From NCBI RefSeq assembly GCF_027213785.1, contig NZ_JAPWGO010000012.1, forward strand, positions 1 to 64,000: 64,000 bases of DNA. The letters are read 5' to 3'. Shown here piece after piece: positions 1 through 6,603 of this stretch. The notes under the pieces are model-generated. The model was not told the DNA's origin, ran no database searches, and saw only the letters and a list, made by a program, of their open reading frames with translations. Both the position numbers and the translations under genes were made by a program. Position 1 is the stretch's first letter, and each line of letters begins with the position of its first letter. Source of the stretch: Limimaricola sp. G21655-S1 (GTDB lineage Bacteria; Pseudomonadota; Alphaproteobacteria; Rhodobacterales; Rhodobacteraceae).

Positions 1-53
1 GCGTAGAGCGCCGCATCGGCGTGGCGCATCAGCGTTTCGGCCTCGGTCGCCGG
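1..53 (-). CDS. Partial GGDEF-domain protein (diguanylate cyclase), fragment
   Basis: On the minus strand, positions 50 down to 3 read ATEAETLMRHADAALY. This matches the end of the GGDEF domain, whose conserved close is roughly LLrrADaALYrAK. The gene would continue to the left of the window. Its upstream (N-terminal) part should lie at about 54 and beyond, but that sequence is G/C homopolymer and cannot encode the rest of the domain, so the gene is either broken or mis-sequenced here. GGDEF domains make cyclic di-GMP, and the same fold is also found as inactive receptors. Only 16 residues support the call. Confidence 0.45.
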
Positions 54-180
54 GGGGGCCGGGGGCCGCCCCCCCGCGCCCCCCCCCCCCCCCCGGGGGG
101 CAAAAATCCCCCCCTCCGTGGCTCACCCCCGGGGCCCCCCCGGGGGGACGGGCGCCCCCGGGGCCGCCCTTCCCGTATCC
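51..180. other. G/C homopolymer tract, probable sequence artefact
   Basis: The stretch consists almost entirely of runs of C and G, including about 18 consecutive C near position 80-100. It has no codon structure and interrupts the GGDEF reading frame. Nothing like it occurs elsewhere in the window. A low-quality contig end is the simplest explanation; a real G-tract is possible but unlikely. Confidence 0.6.
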
Positions 181-219
181 GCCGGTCCGAACGATACCTA
201 TCCGGTACAGGTTACGGCA

Positions 220-253
220 CGAAGAAAGGCGCGGGCCCTTGCGGACCCGCGCC
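220..253 (-). terminator. Rho-independent terminator for the Hsp20 gene
   Basis: The arms GGCGCGGG (228-235) and CCCGCGCC (246-253) pair around a short loop. Read on the minus strand, the stem is followed by TTTCTTCG at 227-220. It lies about 80 bases downstream of the Hsp20 stop codon. Confidence 0.65.
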
Positions 254-333
254 CTCGCGCGGTGGCGGTCACGACCGGCGCCTCACCTGCCGACCGCGTC
301 GCGCACGGCCGGCTGGAGTGCCCGACCGTATCC

Positions 334-807
334 TCAGTTGACCGATTTCTCCTCGATCAGGTTCGCGTCCTGCGGCTTCTGGCTCGAGATCTCGATGCGG
401 CGCGGCTTCAGCGCTTCGGGCACCTCGCGCACGAGGTCGATATGCAGCATGCCGTCGAGATGGCTGGCGCCCGTCACCTTCACGTGGTCGGCGAGGTGGA
501 AGCGGCGCTCGAAGGCGCGCGTCGCGATACCGCGATGCAGGAAGGTGCGGCCCTCCTGATCGTCCTCGGCCTTGCGCGCGGTCACGATCAGGGCGTTCTC
601 GCGGACCTCGACGGCGAGGTCGTCGGCACCAAAGCCGGCAACGGCGATCGAGATGCGCCATGCGCTCTCGTCGGTCTTCTCGATGTTGTAAGGCGGGTAG
701 TTGTTCTGCGCGGTCTCGCCGGCAAGCACGCGGTCCATCAGGTCGGCAACCTGATCGAAGCCCACGGTGGCGCGGTAGAGCGGGGCAAGATCGAACGTAC
801 GCATCAT
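334..807 (-). CDS. Small heat-shock protein, Hsp20/IbpA family
   Basis: This 157-residue alpha-crystallin-type chaperone would hold unfolded proteins during heat or oxidative stress in the cytoplasm. The N-terminus (MMRTFDLAPLYRATVGFD) is typical of the IbpA/HspH class. The middle has the crystallin beta-sandwich (IEKTDESAWRISIAVAGF, then NALIVTARKAED), and the C-terminal strand AFERRFHLADHVKVTGASHL ends with the family's DGMLHIDL. The start is the ATGATG pair at 807/804, 6-9 bases after AGAGG; an ATG at 813 sits too close to that ribosome site. The gene is monocistronic, with a terminator behind it and a heat-shock-like promoter element in front. Confidence 0.93.
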   Translation of the reverse strand: MMRTFDLAPLYRATVGFDQVADLMDRVLAGETAQNNYPPYNIEKTDESAWRISIAVAGFGADDLAVEVRENALIVTARKAEDDQEGRTFLHRGIATRAFERRFHLADHVKVTGASHLDGMLHIDLVREVPEALKPRRIEISSQKPQDANLIEEKSVN

Positions 808-902
808 GGTCATCCTCTGTCTCAAAGCGATAACGTCGTGATGGCCCTCCCGACGGGGGACGGGCCGGAGATCCGGAGCCCTGTCTGGCGCTCCGTAACC
901 GC

Positions 903-932
903 AATGTGGGTAGGGATTTTCGGGCTTTCAAG
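903..932 (-). promoter_or_regulatory. Possible RpoH (sigma-32) promoter of the Hsp20 gene
   Basis: On the minus strand CTTGAAA (932-926) matches the sigma-32 -35 box. It is followed about 15 bases later by CCCACATT (910-903), a partial match to the -10 box CCCCATNT. The site lies roughly 95 bases before the Hsp20 start and points at it. The -10 match is imperfect. Confidence 0.45.
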
Positions 933-950
933 AGCCCCGCGACCGCGATC

Positions 951-1769
951 TCAGGGGCGGATGAAGCGGGCGCCGATCTCGGTTCTCTGGCCGGCGCCGA
1001 CCACCCGGACCTGACCCGTGGACAGGCCGCCGAAGGCGCCGGTGCCGCTCTCCATGCGGGCCCGCAGATCGGGCAGGGGCCGGTCGAGCGCGACGCCGAT
1101 GGCAACGTTGCGACCATCCATCTCGGCCTTGGCCGAGATCACCGAGACGATCCGCGCCCTGCCGCCCTCGAAGCTGAAGACGGGCGAACCCGAGGAGCCG
1201 TAATCGACGTCGCAGCCCATCACCAGAAGGCCGTTCTCCTCGCCCAGCACGTCGCAGGTCTCCTGCAGCGAGGGTGCCTCGGCGCGGTCATGGGCGTAGG
1301 AGACCACGCCGACCTCGGCGCCCGCGACGACCCCCTCCAACGTCTCGAACGGAGTGATGCGGGCCGAGCGGATCGGCTGCGCGAGTTCGAGAAGCGCCAC
1401 GTCCTCGGCGCTGGCCGCGCCGGATCCGGTGCCGACGAAGGCGTAGCCCTCGGGGGCCAGCGCCCGGCGCACCGAGCGGTAGGCCAGCGCCCGGCCGCCC
1501 CGCATCCCGGCCTTGAACTCGATCTCGGACGGATCGATCCGATCGCCGCTGTCGCGGTCGTAAAGACAATGCGCGGCGGTGAGGACGAGGTCGGGCGCGA
1601 TCAGCGCCCCCGTGCAGAAGCCGCGGCCCCCGAGATCGAGACGCCCCACAGCCTCCCAGCCGCGCGCGTCATCGCCCGTCACCATCTCGACGAGATCGTG
1701 ACGATCCGCGCGCACCGGCAGCGACAGCGCCACCAGAACCAGCAAGGCGACCGCGATGGCCTGCCGCAT
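951..1769 (-). CDS. Secreted trypsin-like serine protease (S1 family)
   Basis: This is a 272-residue protein. It begins with a clear Sec signal peptide (MRQAIAVALLVLVALSLPVRA, residues 1-21). The chymotrypsin-fold triad is visible: His67 in LTAAHC, Asp123 in AEDVALLEL, and Ser193 in GSSGSP, where the usual GDSGGP has Ser in place of Asp and of the second Gly. The Asp-to-Ser change at 192 is a departure from the standard motif, so substrate specificity is uncertain. The start is fixed by GGAGG about six bases upstream of the ATG at 1769. It lies 82 bases downstream of glcF in the same direction and may be read through from it. It is probably periplasmic. Confidence 0.88.
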   Translation of the reverse strand: MRQAIAVALLVLVALSLPVRADRHDLVEMVTGDDARGWEAVGRLDLGGRGFCTGALIAPDLVLTAAHCLYDRDSGDRIDPSEIEFKAGMRGGRALAYRSVRRALAPEGYAFVGTGSGAASAEDVALLELAQPIRSARITPFETLEGVVAGAEVGVVSYAHDRAEAPSLQETCDVLGEENGLLVMGCDVDYGSSGSPVFSFEGGRARIVSVISAKAEMDGRNVAIGVALDRPLPDLRARMESGTGAFGGLSTGQVRVVGAGQRTEIGARFIRP

Positions 1770-1851
1770 CTGCCCTCCTTCGGGTCGCCGGGCAGGGAGC
1801 ACCCGGTTCGCAGGCGAGACTAGGCCAGACGGCGATGGCTTCAAAGGGCAA

Positions 1852-3141
1852 TCAAGCCGATTGTTTCGAAATCGCGGGAGGTTGCGGCCCGCCGGTCGCC
1901 CAGTCGAGAAGCTGCACGGAATGCACCACCGGCACACCGGTGCCGCGGCCGATCTGCATCATGCAACCGATGTTGCCGGCGGCGATCACCTGCGGCTTCA
2001 GCACCTCCAGCGTCTCGACCTTGCGGTCGCGCAATTCGGCGGAAATCTCGGGCTGCATCAGATTGTAGGTGCCGGCCGAGCCGCAGCACAGGTGGCTGTC
2101 GGCCGGCTCGAGCACCTCGAACCCGGCCTGTTTCAACAGGTTCTTCGGCCCGGCCTTCAGCTTCTGGCCATGCTGCAGCGAGCAGGCGGCGTGGTAGGCC
2201 ACGCGCATCGGCGCGACCTTCGCCTTCTCGGGCAGGCCCAGCTCGGCCACGATCTCCGACACGTCGCGGCACAGCCCGCCGATCCGCGCGCCCTCGGCCT
2301 CCATCTCATGGCCCGCGAACATGTGGCCGTAATCCTTCATCGTGGTGCCGCAGCCCGAGGTGTTGATCACCACGGCGTCGAGCCCCTCGATCGAGGCCAT
2401 CGAGCGGATCAGCTTGGCTGCGGTGCCGCGCGCCTCGTCGTGCTTGCCCATATGCTCGGTCAGCGCGCCGCAGCAGCCGACGCCCTCGGGGATCACCACC
2501 TCGCAGCCCAGCCGGGTGAGCAGCCGGATCGTCGCATCGTTGATCTCGGTGTCGAGCGCGCGCTGGGCGCAGCCGATCGACAGCCCGACGCGCATCCGCC
2601 GCTCGCCCATGGCGGGGAACACCTGCGGGTCGTCGTTGCGCGACACCGGGGGGATCTTCGCGGGCGCCATCTCCAGCATCGCGCGCAGCCGGCGGTCGGG
2701 CATCAGCCCCTTGAACGGTTTGCCGAGTTTCGCGGCCAGAAGCGCCAGCCGGAACCGGCCCGGATAGGGCAGGATCCGCGCCAGCACCCAGCGCAGGAAA
2801 CGGTCCATCACCGGCCGTTCGTAGTTCTTCTCGATATAGCCGCGGGCCTGGTCGATCAGGTGGCCGTAATGCACGCCCGACGGACATGTGGTCATGCAGG
2901 CGAGGCAGCCGAGGCAGCGGTCGAGATGGGTGACGGTCTTGTCGTCGGGGACGCGCTCGTTCTCGAGCATGTCCTTGATCAGGTAGATCCGGCCGCGCGG
3001 GCTGTCCAGCTCGTCGCCCAGCACCTGATAGGTCGGGCAGGTCGCCGTGCAGAAGCCGCAATGCACGCAGGATCGCAGGATCGCGTTGGCCTCGGCGATC
3101 TTCGGATCGCGCAGCTGCTCGGGGGTGAAACTGGTCTGCAT
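1852..3141 (-). CDS. glcF: Glycolate oxidase iron-sulfur subunit GlcF
   Basis: This 429-residue protein carries electrons from the flavin subunits of glycolate oxidase to the respiratory chain. The N-terminus holds two 4Fe-4S motifs, CVHCGFCTATCP (about residues 25-36) and CLGCLACMTTCP (about 76-87). Two CCG (DUF3483/heterodisulfide-reductase-like) domains follow, with the cysteine pairs GVGCCGALTEH and SHLCCGSAGTYN. The length is normal for GlcF. It is the last gene of glcD-glcE-glcF, 10 bases after glcE. The product is expected to sit at the cytoplasmic face of the membrane with GlcD and GlcE and to oxidise glycolate to glyoxylate. Confidence 0.96.
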   Translation of the reverse strand: MQTSFTPEQLRDPKIAEANAILRSCVHCGFCTATCPTYQVLGDELDSPRGRIYLIKDMLENERVPDDKTVTHLDRCLGCLACMTTCPSGVHYGHLIDQARGYIEKNYERPVMDRFLRWVLARILPYPGRFRLALLAAKLGKPFKGLMPDRRLRAMLEMAPAKIPPVSRNDDPQVFPAMGERRMRVGLSIGCAQRALDTEINDATIRLLTRLGCEVVIPEGVGCCGALTEHMGKHDEARGTAAKLIRSMASIEGLDAVVINTSGCGTTMKDYGHMFAGHEMEAEGARIGGLCRDVSEIVAELGLPEKAKVAPMRVAYHAACSLQHGQKLKAGPKNLLKQAGFEVLEPADSHLCCGSAGTYNLMQPEISAELRDRKVETLEVLKPQVIAAGNIGCMMQIGRGTGVPVVHSVQLLDWATGGPQPPAISKQSA

Positions 3142-3151
3142 GTGGTCTCCG

Positions 3152-4261
3152 TCAGGCGGCGAGGATGCCGCGCGGGTCGAATGTCTCGCGCAGGCCGCGG
3201 GTCAGCGCCTGCACCGCCAGCGGCTCGGGCTGCAGCGTGTGCAGCTTCGCGTGGGTTTCCGGGGCGGCGCGCACCAGCGTCGCATGGCCGTCATAGCGGC
3301 CGAGCCGCTCCCGCAGGTCGTCTCCCTCCGCGCAGCGCAGCCAGATCAGACCGCCGCCCCAGTCGTAGAGGACCTGCTCGGCCCCGGCGCGGGCCACGAG
3401 ATCGGCGGCCTGGCTGGGGCGTACCGAGACGCGCCAGACATCGCCGGCGGTACCGTGGAAGGGGGCGACGTCGCGGATGCCGCGCCAATCGGCGCGCACC
3501 GCCTCGCGGTCGGCCTCGACCTCCCAGGCGCCGTGCGATGCCAGCCGTTCGGCCAGCGCCCGGCAACGATACTCGACCGAGGGAGCAAAGCCCTCGATCC
3601 GCAGCACCGTGCGCGCCCCGCCTTGGGCCTGTGGGTCATGCGCGGCGCCCGACACCTCGAAGGGCGTGCCAAGCGCCTCGGACATCGCCCGTACCGCCGT
3701 GGCATCGTCGAGACCGCGGATCACGAGGCTGGCGGCGGTTTCGGTCCCCGGCAGCACCTTGAGCGCGACCTCGGTGATCACGCCCAGCGCGCCGCGGCTT
3801 CCCGCGACGAGGCGGGCGAGATCGTAGCCGGTGACGTTCTTCATCACCCGACCGCCATTCTTGACCACCGTGCCCTCGCCATCGACGAAGCGCAGCCCTA
3901 GCAGGTGGTCGCGCGCCGCACCGACCTGCATCCGGCGCGGACCCGACACGTTGGCCGCGACGACGCCGCCGATGGTCGGGGCGCCGGTGGTGCCAAGCAG
4001 CGCGCGGTGATCCATCGGCTCGAAGGCGAGCCGCTGGTTGGCCTTGGCCAGCGCCGCGTCGATCTCCTCGACCGGCGTGCCCGCCTGTGCCACCAGCGTC
4101 AACGCCGCCGGGTCGTGCAGGGTGATGCCCGACAGGGCCGCGGTGGAGAGCGGCGTGCCATCGGGCAGCGGCCCGCGCGTGCCGCCGCCGCGCACCGAGA
4201 GCGGACCGGTCGCATCGCGCAGCGCTTCGGCCAGCTCGGCCTCTGATCCGGGGCGGATCAT
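3152..4261 (-). CDS. glcE: Glycolate oxidase FAD-binding subunit GlcE
   Basis: This 369-residue FAD_binding_4 (PCMH-type) protein is the second flavin-binding-type subunit of the GlcDEF complex. The flavin fold is marked by LSVRGGGTRGPLPDG near the N-terminus and by TIGGVVAANVSGPRR and GGRVMKNVTGYDLARL further in. The last of these is the GlcE signature region. The start is the ATG at 4261, whose A overlaps the glcD stop codon (ATGA); a longer reading frame upstream of it would run back into glcD. Translational coupling to glcD is therefore likely. The protein is shorter than GlcD because it lacks the full C-terminal cap domain. Confidence 0.95.
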   Translation of the reverse strand: MIRPGSEAELAEALRDATGPLSVRGGGTRGPLPDGTPLSTAALSGITLHDPAALTLVAQAGTPVEEIDAALAKANQRLAFEPMDHRALLGTTGAPTIGGVVAANVSGPRRMQVGAARDHLLGLRFVDGEGTVVKNGGRVMKNVTGYDLARLVAGSRGALGVITEVALKVLPGTETAASLVIRGLDDATAVRAMSEALGTPFEVSGAAHDPQAQGGARTVLRIEGFAPSVEYRCRALAERLASHGAWEVEADREAVRADWRGIRDVAPFHGTAGDVWRVSVRPSQAADLVARAGAEQVLYDWGGGLIWLRCAEGDDLRERLGRYDGHATLVRAAPETHAKLHTLQPEPLAVQALTRGLRETFDPRGILAA

Positions 4262-5688
4262 GCCCGGCGTCCTTCGCTGGCCGCCAGCGGAAACACCTTG
4301 GCGGGGTTCAGCAGCCATTTGGGGTCGAACACGTCCTTCACCTTCATCTGCGCCTCGAGATCCTCCGGTTCGAACTGCACCGTCATCAGATCGCGCTTTT
4401 CCACGCCGACCCCGTGCTCACCGGTCAGGCAGCCGCCCACCTCGACGCAGAGCCGCAGGATGTCGGCGCCCATCTCCTCGCATTTCTCCAGATCGCCTTC
4501 CTTGTTCGCGTCGAACAGGATCAGCGGATGCATGTTGCCGTCGCCGGCGTGGAACACGTTGGCGACGCCGAGCCCGTACTGGTCGCTCAGCTCGCCGATG
4601 CGCTTGAGCACCTCGGGCAGGGCAGAGACCGGGATCGTGCCGTCGAGGCACATGTAGTCGTTGATCTGGCCCATCGCGCCGAAGGCGGATTTGCGCCCCA
4701 GCCAGATCCGCGCCGCCTCGTCGCCGTCCTGCGCCGCGCGGATCTCGACGGGGTCGTGGTCGCGGGCGATCTTCAGGATGGTTTCGAGCTGGTGGTTGAT
4801 CTCATCGGCCGAGCCCTCGACCTCGACGATCAAGAGCGCCTCGCAATCGGGGTAGCCCGCCTTGGCGAAGGCCTCGCAGGCGCGGATGCAGGGACGGTCC
4901 ATGTATTCGATGGCCACCGGCAGAACGCCCGCCTTGATGATGTCGGCGACGCAGGCGCCCGCCGCTTCGGCGCTGTCATAGCCCATGAGTACCGGGAGCG
5001 CGCCCTCGGGCTTGGGCAGGATGCGCAGCGTCGCCTCGGTGACGACGCCGAGCTGTCCCTCGGAGCCGCAGATCACGCCCAGAAGGTCGAGCCCGCCCGC
5101 ATCCATATGCGCGCCACCGATCTCGACCACGGTGCCGTCCATCTGCACCATGGTGACGCCGAGCAGGTTGTTGGTGGTCACCCCGTATTTCAGGCAATGC
5201 GCGCCGCCGGAATTCATCGCGATGTTGCCCGCGATGGCGCAGGCGAGCTGCGAGGAGGGGTCGGGGGCATAGAAGAAGCCCAGCTCCTCCACCGCGCCGG
5301 TGACGCTCAGATTCGTGCGCCCGGTCTGCACCCGGATGATCCGGTCCATGGTGTCGGTCTCGAGCACCCGGTTCATCCGCGACACGCCCAGGATCACGGA
5401 ATCGGCGGTCGGCAACGCGCCCCCCGCGAGCGAGGTGCCGGAGCCGCGCGGCACCACCGGCACGTTCTCCTCGTGACAGATCCTGAGCGCCGCCGAGACC
5501 TCCTCGGTGGTCGAGGGCAGCACCACGCAAAGCGGCGGGCAGCGATAGGCGGTGAGCGCGTCGCATTCATAGGCGCGGGTTTCGGAGGGATCATGAATCA
5601 CGCCCCTCTCGCCCAGCGCCTCGGTCAGGCGCTGCACGACCTGTGCCTTCCGGGCCATGATGCGGGCGTCGGGAGATGGCATCTGCAT
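4258..5688 (-). CDS. glcD: Glycolate oxidase catalytic subunit GlcD
   Basis: This 476-residue FAD-linked oxidase oxidises glycolate (and often D-lactate) to glyoxylate. The PCMH FAD domain shows VVPRGSGTSLAGGALP and the motif QLACAIAGNIAMNSGGAHCLKYG. The C-terminal FAD-oxidase domain has NVFHAGDGNMHPLI and GGCLTGEHGVGVEKR, which contain family active-site histidines. The start ATG at 5688 is eight bases after GGAGG; an in-frame TTG at 5703 would overlap that ribosome site. It is the first gene of glcDEF and is divergent from a DUF599 gene, so the promoter lies in 5689-5793. No glc regulator is next to it. Confidence 0.96.
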   Translation of the reverse strand: MQMPSPDARIMARKAQVVQRLTEALGERGVIHDPSETRAYECDALTAYRCPPLCVVLPSTTEEVSAALRICHEENVPVVPRGSGTSLAGGALPTADSVILGVSRMNRVLETDTMDRIIRVQTGRTNLSVTGAVEELGFFYAPDPSSQLACAIAGNIAMNSGGAHCLKYGVTTNNLLGVTMVQMDGTVVEIGGAHMDAGGLDLLGVICGSEGQLGVVTEATLRILPKPEGALPVLMGYDSAEAAGACVADIIKAGVLPVAIEYMDRPCIRACEAFAKAGYPDCEALLIVEVEGSADEINHQLETILKIARDHDPVEIRAAQDGDEAARIWLGRKSAFGAMGQINDYMCLDGTIPVSALPEVLKRIGELSDQYGLGVANVFHAGDGNMHPLILFDANKEGDLEKCEEMGADILRLCVEVGGCLTGEHGVGVEKRDLMTVQFEPEDLEAQMKVKDVFDPKWLLNPAKVFPLAASEGRRA

Positions 5689-5793
5689 GGCTCGCGCCTC
5701 CAATCACGCAAGGGGTCTTTCCGGGATTGGTAAGGAAATATAACCAAAATCGCCCCATGGCAAGCGCGTAGCAGCGCGGCTAGGTTGCGCGGC

Positions 5794-6486
5794 ATGGATC
5801 CGCTTGCCAGCCTGCCGCATCTCACCTTGTTCGATACCCTCGGGCTCGCGTTCCTGGTGGTGGGCTACTGGCTCATCGGCTGGCGCATCGAGCATCCGGG
5901 CCGGCGCCCCTCGGTGACGGTGCTGATGGCCGAGCACCGGCGTGAGTGGATGCGCGAATTCGTGTTGCGCGGAAACCGGATCTTCGACGCGACGATCATG
6001 GGCAGCTTGCGGCAGGGCACCTCCTTCTTCGCCTCGACCTGCCTACTGGCGGTGGGTGGCGTGCTGGCGCTGATCGGCAATACCGAGCCATTGCAGGGCG
6101 TGGCAGAGGGCTTCGGCCAGGAACGCCAGCCGGACGTGCTATGGCAGATCAAGCTGCTGCCGGTGGCGCTGTTGCTGACGCATGCCTTCCTGAAATTCGT
6201 CTGGGCCCATCGGATCTTCGGCTATTGCTCGGTGCTGATGGCCTCGGTGCCCAACGCCGCCGAGGACCCGCGCGCTTTGCCGGGCGCGATGCAGGCGGCG
6301 GAGCTGAATATCCGCGCGGCGTGGAACTTCAATCGCGGCCTCAGGGCCATGTATTTCGCGCTCGGCGCGCTGGCCTGGTTGCTCGGCGGCTGGGCGCTGA
6401 TCCTTGCGATGGCGGCGGTGTTGTGGGTGTTGTGGAGCCGGGAGTTCGCCTCGGTTCCGCGCGCGGTGCTTCTGGAACAAAGCTGA
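5794..6486 (+). CDS. DUF599 family inner-membrane protein
   Basis: This 230-residue membrane protein has about four transmembrane segments: residues ~13-30 (LGLAFLVVGYWLIGW), ~75-95 (STCLLAVGGVLALIG), ~115-135 (LLPVALLLTHAFLKFVW) and ~180-215. The pattern of HRREWM, then NFNRGLRAMYFALG, is typical of the DUF599 family, which has no proven function. The start is the ATG at 5794. It is divergent from glcD and convergent with the next gene; a strong intergenic inverted repeat follows its stop codon. Confidence 0.85.
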   Translation: MDPLASLPHLTLFDTLGLAFLVVGYWLIGWRIEHPGRRPSVTVLMAEHRREWMREFVLRGNRIFDATIMGSLRQGTSFFASTCLLAVGGVLALIGNTEPLQGVAEGFGQERQPDVLWQIKLLPVALLLTHAFLKFVWAHRIFGYCSVLMASVPNAAEDPRALPGAMQAAELNIRAAWNFNRGLRAMYFALGALAWLLGGWALILAMAAVLWVLWSREFASVPRAVLLEQS

Positions 6487-6523
6487 GGGGGCCGCCGCCT
6501 CCGCCGCTGCGCGGCCCCCCGGC

Positions 6524-6585
6524 GCGTATTCGAGAAAGATGAAGCGGAGGGCATGCCAGCCCCGTTCATCTTTCTTCAAATACGC
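6524..6585. repeat. Intergenic inverted repeat, GCGTATT...AAAGATGAA family, copy 1
   Basis: The left arm at 6524-6543 runs from GCGTATT to AAAGATGAA. The right arm at 6565-6585 is its near-exact reverse complement (TTCATCTTT...AAATACGC). It sits between convergent genes ending at 6486 and 6604 and could act as a bidirectional terminator. Two more members occur at 16691-16777 and 21508-21571. Confidence 0.8.
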
Positions 6586-6603
6586 AAAGCCCGAATTTTC
6601 CGA

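Noticed and set aside
118-1014. Long plus-strand reading frame over the Hsp20 gene
   Set aside because: It is the antisense shadow of the Hsp20 and protease genes in high-GC DNA; no family features or ribosome site.
1756-3762. 668-codon plus-strand frame opposite glcF and glcE
   Set aside because: It is rich in Arg, His and Gly, as GC-rich antisense frames are, while the minus strand encodes complete GlcF and GlcE.
3774-3781. Single GTGATCAC inside glcE (and another near 63926)
   Set aside because: Single octamers inside coding sequence, without the 21-bp partner, are expected by chance in this codon usage.
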